Part shown: positions 8,508-16,671 of the stretch, piece after piece
Layout: the number at the start of each line of letters is the position of its first letter
Position numbering within the stretch: the first letter of the stretch is position 1
Assembly (NCBI GenBank): GCA_038235275.1
Contig: JBBSUC010000023.1
Span: 1 to 64,000 of the forward strand
Origin: Persicitalea sp038235275
GTDB lineage: Bacteria > Bacteroidota > Bacteroidia > Cytophagales > Spirosomataceae
DNA: 64,000 nucleotides
Direction: 5' to 3'
The notes under the pieces: model-generated
The model's input: the letters and a program-made list of their open reading frames with translations, nothing else
Told to the model about the DNA's origin: nothing
Database searches by the model: none
Made by a program: the position numbers and the translations under genes

Positions 8508-8538
8508 CAAAATTATACAAAAAAATCCCGAATTTCAA
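8508..8538 (-). promoter_or_regulatory. Bacteroidota-type promoter of the GT5-DUF4270-glmS unit
   Basis: On the minus strand TTG (8538-8536), a 20-nt spacer and TAATTTTG (8515-8508) match the -33 and -7 elements (TTTG, N19-21, TAnnTTTG) used by the Bacteroidota primary sigma factor. Transcription would begin near 8501, about 25 nt ahead of the ATG at 8475, which also supports that start. Confidence 0.7.
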
Positions 8539-8594
8539 TGCTTTTTTCAAAGTAATTGTAATATTGCGCCATTTTGCCCTTCGCTCGCTAATCC

Positions 8595-9437
8595 ATGCTC
8601 CTCTTCACCTCTCCCGCCACACTCGACTTCCACCTCCAGGAAATCCACCCCCCCGGCGTCACCCTCGGTCTGGTGCCGACTATGGGTGCGCTGCACGACG
8701 GCCACCTTGAACTCGTGAAGCGCTCCGTCGCCGAAAACACGCTGACCGCCGCCAGCATTTTCGTCAATCCGTTGCAATTTAATAATCCCGACGACCTGAC
8801 GAAGTACCCTCGCACCCTCGAAGCCGACTGCGCAATGCTGGAAGCGGTGGGCTGCGACCTAGTGTTTGCGCCTTCGGCGGAGGAAATGTACGCCCAGCCG
8901 CCCCTCTTGAAACTGGATTTTGGCAAGCTCGAACGCGTCATGGAAGGAGCCTTCCGCCCCGGCCACTTCAACGGCGTGGGCATCGTGGTGGCTCGGCTGT
9001 TTAACATAGTACAGCCTGATCGCGCCTATTTCGGCCAAAAAGATTTGCAGCAAACCGCCGTAGTGCGGCGGCTCATCGCGGATTTGGCCTTCCCGGTAGA
9101 ACTCGTGGTTTGTCCCACCGAACGTGAGTCCGACGGCCTCGCGATGTCGTCACGTAACCGCCGCCTCAGCCCAGGGGCACGGGCGGTGGCTCCGCTCATT
9201 TTTTGCACGCTAAATGAAGCCAAAGACCAACTCCTGGCCGACCAATCTGTGAAAGCAGTAAAAGAATTTGTGCGGGAGCAGTTCGCCGGGCAATCGGCGT
9301 TTGGGCTGGAATATTTCGAGGTAGCCGACGTGGACAGTTTGCAATTTGTGAAAGTACGCCAGCCCGAAGGGCAGACGGCCCTGTGCGTGGCGGCGAATTT
9401 GGGCGGAGTGCGGTTGATCGACAATGTGGTTTTTTGA
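8595..9437 (+). CDS. panC: pantoate-beta-alanine ligase
   Basis: A 280-residue cytosolic enzyme that condenses pantoate and beta-alanine with ATP to give pantothenate, the precursor of coenzyme A. Signature blocks in order: PTMGALHDGHLELV (residues 28-41, with the HxGH nucleotidyl-transfer motif at H34/H37), SIFVNPLQF, VARLFNIVQPDRAYFGQKD, and the AMSSRNRRLS segment. Length is normal for the family. It is divergent from the GT5-like gene and ends 19 bp before the convergent glycosidase gene. Other pantothenate genes (panB, panD) are not in the window. Confidence 0.97.
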   Translation: MLLFTSPATLDFHLQEIHPPGVTLGLVPTMGALHDGHLELVKRSVAENTLTAASIFVNPLQFNNPDDLTKYPRTLEADCAMLEAVGCDLVFAPSAEEMYAQPPLLKLDFGKLERVMEGAFRPGHFNGVGIVVARLFNIVQPDRAYFGQKDLQQTAVVRRLIADLAFPVELVVCPTERESDGLAMSSRNRRLSPGARAVAPLIFCTLNEAKDQLLADQSVKAVKEFVREQFAGQSAFGLEYFEVADVDSLQFVKVRQPEGQTALCVAANLGGVRLIDNVVF

Positions 9438-9455
9438 TCTGATTCCTTTTAAAAG

Positions 9456-11657
9456 CTACTCCACCACCAGCCATACATAGCCCCCCGCAGGCAGTTTTAC
9501 GCTGATCTCGGCTTCATATTCCCGGTTCAGGACGTAGTTTTGGCTTACGCCTTCCCGTTCGCGGATGCTGACTTTGTCGGTGAGCCCGGCGTAATAAAGC
9601 GGCAGCCGGATGGTGCGGGTGATCGCTTCTTTCAAGGGATTATAGAGCATCACCAGTCCTTTTTGCGGCAAGGCCGGATTCACGTGCAGGATGCCATCCC
9701 AGTCGCGGCCATCGGGGCGGCGGAGGTGGATGATGTCGGAATTGAGGATGCTGCGATACCTTTTGTACCACGCTACGACCTCTTGCACGGTTTCTTTAGT
9801 GGCTTCGGTGTCGTAAAGGCGTGGGCCTCGGTAGCAGGCCTGGACACCCGCACCGTAGTACTGCATCATCAGTTGGCGGTAGTCGGCGAGGTGTTCGCTG
9901 AGCGGCTCGAGTACCGCCTCCGGGCCACCGCCCTGGTATTTAGTCAAAGGCACAAAGCCCCAGCCCATCGAGGGTGTTTTCTCCCAGGTACCGTCGAAAA
10001 TATTTTGCCGATTCAGGATTTTCTGCTGCTCGCGCGACAGCGAGAAATTGACCTCACGATAGCCCAGCGCAATCTTGTTGCTGCCGTCCAGAAAATACCA
10101 GTCTGGGGCGTTGACATAGACTCCTCGGGCGTTGAGGTCGCGGTAAAGTTCTTTCTGCAATTCCATCTGCACCCAGCGCGAATCGGCAAGTCCCTTATGA
10201 CCGGGATGGGTGGTCGAAGCACAGAGGTCGCCGGGGTAGGGACCGTCGTGTTCGAGCAAATCGAAGCCGGTTTTGGCGATAAAAGTTTTTATTTTTTGCA
10301 AATAATCCAATCCCCAGCGGCTGGCCAGGCAGGGAGCCTGGCCAAACTGCGCCCCCTTGTCGGGCAGGCCAGTCGCCGGGTCGATCACGTCGTTTTCATC
10401 GTCGATGCGGCGACTGCTGAACAGCGAGTAGCCGCCCAGTTTTACGCCTTTGCCGTGGGCGTAGTTGGTCAATTCTTTGAATTTGGTAATATTGATCATC
10501 GAAGTATCCTCCATATTCAGCCCGCTGCCGAAGCTCAGGATCACCATTTCGTAACCCGTTTCGGCGCACTGATCCACCACGCGCCGCACCTGCGCCGGGT
10601 CGGTACTGACCAGGTGCATGAAAATCGGGTTTTGTGTCGTCCAGGGGGCAACGGTGCGGTACATTTGGCGGCGCGCCAGACCGTTGCGTTCCCGATCGTA
10701 GCTGTCGAGCAGCAGTTCGTAACTGCGTACCGATTGCAGTGAGTCGCCCGGCGCGAGGGTAACGCCGATCTCGCCCTTGGGATAAATCTCCATCAGGCAG
10801 GGCGTTTGGTAGTTGTAATTGACCTGCGAGGTGTAGCTGGAGTCCGTCTTCCAGTGTGTGGCCTGATCCGACAGCTCGTAGCACATGGCGTTGTTGAAGG
10901 CGTAGTCGTTTTCGATATAAATCTTCTGCGGCTTTTTCATTTCCTCCGGTGAGCCCACCACCGCCGACTCCTCCTCGGGCATCGCCAGGATCTCGCTCAC
11001 AATCTGATCGACCCGCACATTCTTCACCCGTTTATTGACCACCGTCACCCACTTGCGCAGCGTGGGTAACCCGTCGTAAATCGCGTAGTGAACATCCACC
11101 ACAATGCCCTGTAAAGCGGGTAAAGGAGAGGTGAAGTTTAGCATCAGTTCTTGCCCGCTGGGTAGTTGGCGGTTCATGGTCCAGGTGGTAGGCTTCCAGT
11201 CGAGATTGGTGGTGAGCGGCTTTACCGAAAAATCGACCAGTTGAAAATCGGCCGCATCTTTCTGGAAACTGTCGATCCATTCTTCCCGCAGGTAAGCGTG
11301 TTCGGTTTGGCCGTAGAGTCCGCCTATGTGGTAGGTTTTTCCGTCCAGCACTAGCCGCGCCTCAGGCCGAACCGAGCGGATAAATTGCTGCCCGGTAGCA
11401 AGGTTTTGGAAATCGACGGTGGCGGCATTGGGCGTGAGGCGGATTCGGCGCTGGATGAGTCCGTTGGCAAGGACGATGTCTTTGCCGCCGGAAGCCTGGT
11501 AGATACCGGCCTGGAATCCCGTTCTATCCAGGAGCCAATCGTGAGTAGCCGGAGTAGTTTGGTTTTCGGGAAGGGTTTTTATTTTGGCCAGAAATGATTG
11601 GCTAAAAGTACCGGTACTCAGGCACAGACCGCCAAAAAGCAGGAGAAGCGTTCGCAT
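9456..11657 (-). CDS. secreted GH36/melibiase-like glycosidase
   Basis: A 733-residue exported protein (Sec signal MRTLLLLFGGLCLSTGTFSQ). An N-terminal beta-sandwich region of about 300 residues precedes a TIM-barrel-like region with GYEMVILSFGSGLNMED, YAHGKGVKLGGYSLFSS and TGFDLLEHDGPYPGDLC. The last matches the region where alpha-galactosidase clan enzymes place the nucleophile aspartate. A C-terminal beta domain (residues about 640-733) closes the protein. The overall layout is that of GH36/GH27-like alpha-galactosidases, but the family cannot be fixed by eye and activity on another glycoside is possible. It stands alone, convergent with panC and divergent from the peptidase gene, outside any SusCD unit. 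Confidence 0.72.
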   Translation of the reverse strand: MRTLLLLFGGLCLSTGTFSQSFLAKIKTLPENQTTPATHDWLLDRTGFQAGIYQASGGKDIVLANGLIQRRIRLTPNAATVDFQNLATGQQFIRSVRPEARLVLDGKTYHIGGLYGQTEHAYLREEWIDSFQKDAADFQLVDFSVKPLTTNLDWKPTTWTMNRQLPSGQELMLNFTSPLPALQGIVVDVHYAIYDGLPTLRKWVTVVNKRVKNVRVDQIVSEILAMPEEESAVVGSPEEMKKPQKIYIENDYAFNNAMCYELSDQATHWKTDSSYTSQVNYNYQTPCLMEIYPKGEIGVTLAPGDSLQSVRSYELLLDSYDRERNGLARRQMYRTVAPWTTQNPIFMHLVSTDPAQVRRVVDQCAETGYEMVILSFGSGLNMEDTSMINITKFKELTNYAHGKGVKLGGYSLFSSRRIDDENDVIDPATGLPDKGAQFGQAPCLASRWGLDYLQKIKTFIAKTGFDLLEHDGPYPGDLCASTTHPGHKGLADSRWVQMELQKELYRDLNARGVYVNAPDWYFLDGSNKIALGYREVNFSLSREQQKILNRQNIFDGTWEKTPSMGWGFVPLTKYQGGGPEAVLEPLSEHLADYRQLMMQYYGAGVQACYRGPRLYDTEATKETVQEVVAWYKRYRSILNSDIIHLRRPDGRDWDGILHVNPALPQKGLVMLYNPLKEAITRTIRLPLYYAGLTDKVSIREREGVSQNYVLNREYEAEISVKLPAGGYVWLVVE

Positions 11658-11748
11658 AGAATAAGAGGAAGGTTAGCCCAAGATAGAGAGAATCTCCCTA
11701 GATTGCTTTTGAATTTAACTCTACTGCCATTTCTGAATTAAGCTACCT

Positions 11749-12687
11749 ATGAAATTTGCCGTCTTGCTCGTTCTCTGTTTACTATCGTTCAACACCTTTT
11801 CACAGAAAAACTACCCCGCTCCCGAAAACCTCGCCCGCCACATAAATTACCTGGCTTCCGACAAAATGAAGGGACGCGGTACGGGTAGCCGCCAGAACCT
11901 GAAAGCAGCGAAGTATGTAGCGAAGCAGTTCAAGAAGTACCACCTTACTCCCAAAGGCACGAATGGCTATTTCCAGCCCTTCACGGCGCGGGTGCGGCGG
12001 GTGGTGGTACCCGACAGTCTGCGCGAAACTCGTAATGTGTTGGGTTTCCTGGACAACGGCGCGGAATACACCATCGTCATCGGTGCGCATTTCGATCATC
12101 TGGGTTTGGGAAAACAGGGCAGTTCAAAGGCCGACAATCCGGAAGGGCAAATCCACAACGGTGCCGACGACAATGCCTCGGGCGTGGCCGGACTGCTGGA
12201 ACTGGCCCGCTATTTCTCAGAAAATGACACCAAAGAACCTTACAATTTTCTCTTCGTTGCCTTCGGAGCCGAGGAACTGGGCTTGCAAGGCTCGCGGTAC
12301 TTCGTCGACCATCCCACGCTTCCCCTCAACAAAATCAACTTTATGGCCAATATGGATATGATTGGCCGCTACAATCCCGATCGGGGTGTGGGCATCGGCG
12401 GCTACGGCACCACCGCCGCCTGGCCGGGCATCTTTGAGGGCGTCACCAGCGAAGTGAAATTCTTCACCGATCGGGCCGGAAGCGGCGGCTCCGATCATGG
12501 CTCTTTTTACGCCAAAGATATGCCTGTCCTGTTTTTTCACACGGGCGGCCACGACGATTACCACAAACCCACCGATGACGCCGACAAGGTGAATGTGAAA
12601 GCGGAGGCAGCGATTCTCAAAATTGAAATCGACCTAATCGAAAACGCGATGAAAGGACCGAAGCTGGAATTTCAGGAGGTGAAGTGA
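11749..12687 (+). CDS. secreted M28 family metallopeptidase
   Basis: A 312-residue zinc aminopeptidase-like protein with a Sec signal (MKFAVLLVLCLLSFNTFSQ). The dizinc site of the M28 family is complete by motif: AHFDHLG, HNGADDNASG (bridging Asp), FGAEELGLQGS (catalytic Glu and ligand Glu), NMDMIGR and FFHTGGHDDYHKPTDD. It probably cleaves N-terminal residues from peptides in the periplasm or outside the cell. Length fits a peptidase unit without a PA domain. It precedes the GT9 gene by about 100 bp on the same strand. Confidence 0.92.
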   Translation: MKFAVLLVLCLLSFNTFSQKNYPAPENLARHINYLASDKMKGRGTGSRQNLKAAKYVAKQFKKYHLTPKGTNGYFQPFTARVRRVVVPDSLRETRNVLGFLDNGAEYTIVIGAHFDHLGLGKQGSSKADNPEGQIHNGADDNASGVAGLLELARYFSENDTKEPYNFLFVAFGAEELGLQGSRYFVDHPTLPLNKINFMANMDMIGRYNPDRGVGIGGYGTTAAWPGIFEGVTSEVKFFTDRAGSGGSDHGSFYAKDMPVLFFHTGGHDDYHKPTDDADKVNVKAEAAILKIEIDLIENAMKGPKLEFQEVK

Positions 12688-12755
12688 GGGAGCAAAGCCG
12701 AACCTTCCAATTTGATCTCCGGCCAAATTGAAACAACCCGTAAAATTTTCTTCCC

Positions 12756-12763
12756 TAACTTTG
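12756..12763 (+). promoter_or_regulatory. candidate -7 element for GT9 gene
   Basis: TAACTTTG matches the TAnnTTTG -7 consensus and lies 27 nt ahead of the ATG at 12790. The nearest upstream TTG is about 25 nt away, longer than usual, so only the -7 element is supported. Confidence 0.45.
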
Positions 12764-12789
12764 CGCCGCATAAAGAACGCCGCACCCGC

Positions 12790-13824
12790 ATGAGCCTGCA
12801 ATCCTTCACCGCCCTCTGGAAGCACCGCTACCGCAAGTACTCCCATATCGCCAAAGCACATCTCCTGGCGTATCGGGCGCAATTTTATTTCAATTCCAAA
12901 AAAAGAAGCCTGAAAAAGGAGTTAGTCGCCGTGGTTCGCACGGAGCATTTCGGCGATATCGTGGCCGTCGAGCCGCTGTCCCGGCAGATTCGGGCTTTGC
13001 ATCCCGACGCTCACATCGTGTGGTTTGTCAAACCCGTTTTCCGGGAATTGGTGGACACCAACCCGAATGTGGACGAGTCGCTGCCTGAATTCTGCGTGAC
13101 CCAGCGGCGGGTGTTGCTGGAAACGGGCGTGTTCGACCAGGTGTACGAATTGCAATTTCGCAATAACAATTTCTGCCCGGTCTGCGATGTGTTCGTGGAA
13201 AACCCGCTGGCCGTGGCCAGGGGCATCGACGTACATACCTATTTCAACTACGGCAATTTGCTGGAAGTGTTTGCCCAGGTTGGTGGACTGACGGTACCGG
13301 AGGACGATCAGCCCCGGCTGTATTTGCAGGAGCGGCATCGCCGTAAAGTGGACGCGCTTAACCTGCCCGAACGCTTCGTCGTCGTGCATTGCCAGTCCAA
13401 CTACGCCCCCAAAGACTGGCCAGCTGACCGCTGGAACGCGCTGATTCCGATCCTGGCTGACAAGTACGGTTTGCCCGTTGTGGAGATTGGCCTGGCGAGC
13501 AATTTGTCCGTGGCGCATCCCGCCTACCGTAACCTCTGCGGTCAGTTGTCGATTCTGGAAACGGCGGAGGTGATTCGGCGAGCCGAGTACTTCATTGGGT
13601 TAGACAGCGGTCCGGCGCATTTGGCCAACGCCAGCGGAACTTTTGGCTTTGTGTTGATGGGTTCGCTGAACGATTTTTCGGCTTACAACCCTTATTCCGG
13701 CCGGTACGGCAGCGGCGAAAACTGCGTTCTGATTCGTCGGGAAGGAATTCCCTGCGCCCAATTGCCGCTGGAAACGGTGGTGAATGCCATTGATCAGAAG
13801 CTGGCTGTGTTGGCGAAGGAATGA
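12790..13824 (+). CDS. glycosyltransferase family 9 protein
   Basis: A 344-residue heptosyltransferase-like GT9 protein. The start at the ATG at 12790 is chosen because it follows the -7 element; the frame continues upstream to 12712 without family resemblance. The N-domain has VAVVRTEHFGDIVAVEPLSR. The C-domain has HCQSNYAPKDWPADRW, then the conserved YFIGLDSGPAHLANASG donor-site segment. GT9 enzymes transfer heptose or related sugars to lipopolysaccharide core in the inner-membrane cytosolic leaflet. No other core-biosynthesis genes surround it, so the acceptor is unknown. Confidence 0.86.
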   Translation: MSLQSFTALWKHRYRKYSHIAKAHLLAYRAQFYFNSKKRSLKKELVAVVRTEHFGDIVAVEPLSRQIRALHPDAHIVWFVKPVFRELVDTNPNVDESLPEFCVTQRRVLLETGVFDQVYELQFRNNNFCPVCDVFVENPLAVARGIDVHTYFNYGNLLEVFAQVGGLTVPEDDQPRLYLQERHRRKVDALNLPERFVVVHCQSNYAPKDWPADRWNALIPILADKYGLPVVEIGLASNLSVAHPAYRNLCGQLSILETAEVIRRAEYFIGLDSGPAHLANASGTFGFVLMGSLNDFSAYNPYSGRYGSGENCVLIRREGIPCAQLPLETVVNAIDQKLAVLAKE

Positions 13825-13842
13825 TTCGGCTAAAATACTGTT

Positions 13843-14493
13843 CTACTTTCTGGCTCCAAAAATAGCACTGCCCACGCGAACCATTGTGCTACCTTCTTCC
13901 ATCGCAATCAAAAAGTCGTTGCTCATGCCCATCGACAACACTTGCATAGCCCCTTTGCCCCTCAACTCCTCAAAAAGCCGCCGCAGCCCACCAAATTCTT
14001 TACGGAGTTGGCCATCGGGAGCATCGTAGGTCGCCATACCCATCAAACCCAGAATGCGGACGTTGTCCATTTTGCTAAATTCCTCGGAGTCCAGCAATTC
14101 GGCAACTTCGTGTTCCGACAGGCCGAATTTGGTTTCTTCCTCAGCGATGTGGATTTGCAGCAGACAGTCGATAATGCGGTCGTTCTTCTTGGCCTGTTTG
14201 TTGATTTCTTTCAAGACTTTGAGACTGTCCACCGAATGAATGAGCGAGACGAAGGGCGCGATATACTTCACTTTATTGGTTTGCAAGTGGCCGATCATGT
14301 GCCACTGGATGTCCCTGGGCAGGGTTTCGTATTTTTCCACCATCTCCTGCGCTTTATTTTCGCCAAAGATCTTGCAGCCTGCATCGTAGGCTTCCTGCAA
14401 CATGGCTACCGGCTTAGTTTTGGTGACGGCGACCAGCGTGACGCCGGGACTTAATTGGCTTTCAATTTCAGCGATGTTTTCTTTTATGGACAT
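13843..14493 (-). CDS. YggS/PLPBP family PLP homeostasis protein
   Basis: A 216-residue cytosolic protein with the fold-type III alanine-racemase-like barrel. The pyridoxal phosphate lysine is K25 in LVAVTKTKP, followed by FGENKAQEM, WHMIGHLQTNK, IHSVDS, LGLMGMATY, LSMGMSNDFLIAMEEGSTMVRVGSAIFG. The family buffers PLP and affects amino- and keto-acid balance; no catalytic activity is known. Length is typical. Convergent with GT9 and divergent from the coiled-coil gene. Confidence 0.95.
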   Translation of the reverse strand: MSIKENIAEIESQLSPGVTLVAVTKTKPVAMLQEAYDAGCKIFGENKAQEMVEKYETLPRDIQWHMIGHLQTNKVKYIAPFVSLIHSVDSLKVLKEINKQAKKNDRIIDCLLQIHIAEEETKFGLSEHEVAELLDSEEFSKMDNVRILGLMGMATYDAPDGQLRKEFGGLRRLFEELRGKGAMQVLSMGMSNDFLIAMEEGSTMVRVGSAIFGARK

Positions 14494-14550
14494 ACGATTT
14501 ATTAAAAAACTGACTACTAATTACTTATAATTCTTGTGAAAATAAATTGA

Positions 14551-14558
14551 TATATTTG
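14551..14558 (+). promoter_or_regulatory. candidate -7 element (TATATTTG)
   Basis: TATATTTG followed by CGGC is the same form as the -7 element of the rimP operon (TATCTTTGCGGC at 50557). It lies 57 nt ahead of the ATG at 14616. A well spaced -33 element is not evident. Confidence 0.45.
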
Positions 14559-14615
14559 CGGCTTATTAAAACCAACATTCTCTCCACTACTGCATTAACC
14601 TAACTGAAACTTCGT

Positions 14616-15557
14616 ATGGATTACAACCAGGATCAAAAACAAGACCGCCGTACCCTACTGTGGGCCGCCTTGGCCGTTTTGGCCATTCTGAACGTCGTGC
14701 TTTTCTATTTTTATTACCAGGAAAGGCAAAACAACCGCGACAAAGATACCATCATCGCCGCCAAGACCGACGAGGTGCTGTCGACCAAGAACAAACTGGA
14801 CTCGATCTCGGTGCAGTTGGATGCCAAAATTGCCGAAATCCAGCAACTCGGCGGCAGCGTCGATTCGCTCATCGTGCTGAAGCAGGAACTGGACCGCGAT
14901 CGGCAGGCACTGCGAAATTCGAATGCGTTTTCGGCCAAAAAATACGAGGATAAAATCAAGAATTACGAGTCGGTTCTTAATCAGAAGGACACCGAAATTG
15001 CGCAGTTGAAGGAGGAGCTGGGTATCGTCACGGCCAAGAATGATGAGCTGAGCCAAACCGTGACCGGACTGGAAGGCGACAAACAACTACTCGCTGACTC
15101 GGTAACCAACTACGCCGTGCAGAACCGCGAACTGAACGAAAAAGTCACGATTGCCTCCGCCCTGCGGGCCGAGAATATCGCGGTAAACGCGCTTTCGTCC
15201 AAGGGCAAGGAGCGCGACGGGGGCAGCTATAAAGCCCGGCGCATCGACAAGCTGAAAATTGACTTCCGCCTGGCCCCTAATGCCGTGGCCAAGCAGGACC
15301 GCAAGGAGGTATATCTCCGCATCCTCGACCCCGACGGCGCGGTGCTGTCCGACATGGCGACGGGTTCGGGAGCGTTTATCCACAATGGCCGCGAGATGAT
15401 TTATAGCTCCAAAGAGGCACTCAACTTTGACAACACCGGGCAAACGATGGGTATTATGTACGGCCGCGGTGGCATTCCTTTCAAAGACGGCAAATACACC
15501 GTCGAGCTTTACAGCGAAGGCTTCAAGATTGGGCAGGGAGATTTCACGGTAAAATAA
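14616..15557 (+). CDS. membrane-anchored coiled-coil protein, unknown
   Basis: A 313-residue protein of unknown function. A short charged N-terminus (MDYNQDQKQDRR) is followed by one membrane helix (about residues 13-34), a long heptad-rich coiled coil (about 38-185, with repeated 'IAEIQQL', 'LDRDRQAL', 'IAQLKEEL' patterns), and a C-terminal beta domain of about 110 residues (KIDFRLAPNAV, VYLRILDPDG, YTVELYSEGFKIGQ). Orientation with the coiled coil in the periplasm is likely. Similar single-copy proteins occur in Cytophagales, but I know no assigned role. It has its own promoter-like site and is convergent with the GT2 gene. Confidence 0.82.
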   Translation: MDYNQDQKQDRRTLLWAALAVLAILNVVLFYFYYQERQNNRDKDTIIAAKTDEVLSTKNKLDSISVQLDAKIAEIQQLGGSVDSLIVLKQELDRDRQALRNSNAFSAKKYEDKIKNYESVLNQKDTEIAQLKEELGIVTAKNDELSQTVTGLEGDKQLLADSVTNYAVQNRELNEKVTIASALRAENIAVNALSSKGKERDGGSYKARRIDKLKIDFRLAPNAVAKQDRKEVYLRILDPDGAVLSDMATGSGAFIHNGREMIYSSKEALNFDNTGQTMGIMYGRGGIPFKDGKYTVELYSEGFKIGQGDFTVK

Positions 15558-15563
15558 TTAAAT

Positions 15564-16517
15564 TCAGTACTTCATTTTCCAGTCGAAATAAATCCGGTAC
15601 AGCGCATTGATCGGCAGTCGCAGCCGACAGAGCAGCACGATGAATTCGGTGGCCGGGCCGGGATTTTCGATGTGTTTGAGCAATTGCCGGAACTGTTCGG
15701 CGAGCTCAAATTCCTGCACGTAAAAACATTTACGGATGTAGGTGCGGATGCGGCGGGCCAGGGCGTCGAACTCGGCTTGGTTGCGGTTGAGTGCGCAGGC
15801 TTTTTTACAAACTACAAAAGTGGACTGGAGCATTCCGCTGCCGGGCTGATAGCTGAGGTTGGAAAGCGAACGGCGCAGTAGTCTTTTCTGCGTCAGCACC
15901 TCGTCCTGATAGCCGTATCGGCAAATCACCGCCGATCGCACCCAAAAATCAAAATCTTCGTAAGCCAGCGACTCGTCGTAGCCGCCCAGCCGAAGCAGTA
16001 GTGAACGACGCATCATCATTGTGGGCGTACAAATAAAGTACTTTTCCAACACGGCGCGATACACGTCGCCGCTGGGAACGACTTTCAGCACCTTCCCATC
16101 CTCATCGGTTGGGTAGTGTAGATGTAGCGCATTACTCCAGGCATCGAGATACTGCGCGTTGGAAAAAATGACACCATAGTCCTCGGGCAGACTTTCAAAA
16201 AAATCCACTTGCCGCGCAATGCGGTCGGACAACAGTACGTCGTCGGCGGAGAGGTCGATGACGTATTGGCCGCTGGCGTAGCGTAGCCCCTGGTTAAAGG
16301 CCATGCAAAGCCCTTCGTTGCGAGTATTGGCAATAAAACGGATGCCGGAATTATGCCGACAAAATTCCCTGATTTTTTGAGCCGTGCCATCGGTGCTGGC
16401 GTTGTCGATCACGATTAGCTCGACGTTCTCATGCGTTTGCCGGATCACCGAACGCAGGGCTTCCTCCACGAAATCCTCGTGGTTATAGGCGGTGCAGATG
16501 ACGGAAACCTGTATCAA
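15564..16517 (-). CDS. glycosyltransferase family 2 protein
   Basis: A 317-residue GT-A-fold glycosyltransferase. It has SVICTAYNHEDFVEEALRSV at the N-terminus, IDNASTDGT for nucleotide binding, and DLSADD as the DXD-like metal site. CTPTMMMRRSLLLRLGGYDE and YEDFDFWVR form the acceptor-side block. There is no membrane helix. The only usable start is a TTG at 16517, since a stop lies a few codons upstream in frame and no ATG fits the family N-terminus. It probably decorates a surface polysaccharide; the sugar is unknown and no polysaccharide cluster surrounds it. Confidence 0.88.
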   Translation of the reverse strand: MIQVSVICTAYNHEDFVEEALRSVIRQTHENVELIVIDNASTDGTAQKIREFCRHNSGIRFIANTRNEGLCMAFNQGLRYASGQYVIDLSADDVLLSDRIARQVDFFESLPEDYGVIFSNAQYLDAWSNALHLHYPTDEDGKVLKVVPSGDVYRAVLEKYFICTPTMMMRRSLLLRLGGYDESLAYEDFDFWVRSAVICRYGYQDEVLTQKRLLRRSLSNLSYQPGSGMLQSTFVVCKKACALNRNQAEFDALARRIRTYIRKCFYVQEFELAEQFRQLLKHIENPGPATEFIVLLCRLRLPINALYRIYFDWKMKY

Positions 16518-16671
16518 TTGGAAACGGGGCGGTTTAGCCTTTACGATCCCGAATTAATGGCTAAAATTCACAAAAGTGAAAAGCAGATTAAAAAAGGGAA
16601 TTCGGTAACGCTGAAAAAAAGAGAAAACCCATAGGAACTGCTGAGTACGAAAGAGGAAATTACGACCATTA

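Noticed and set aside
9540..10742. 400-codon open frame antisense to the GH36-like gene
   Set aside because: Same reason; glycosidase motifs are continuous on the minus strand.
12728..12763. Full promoter for the GT9 gene with TTG at 12728
   Set aside because: The spacing to TAACTTTG is about 25 nt, outside the usual 19-21, so only the -7 element was kept.
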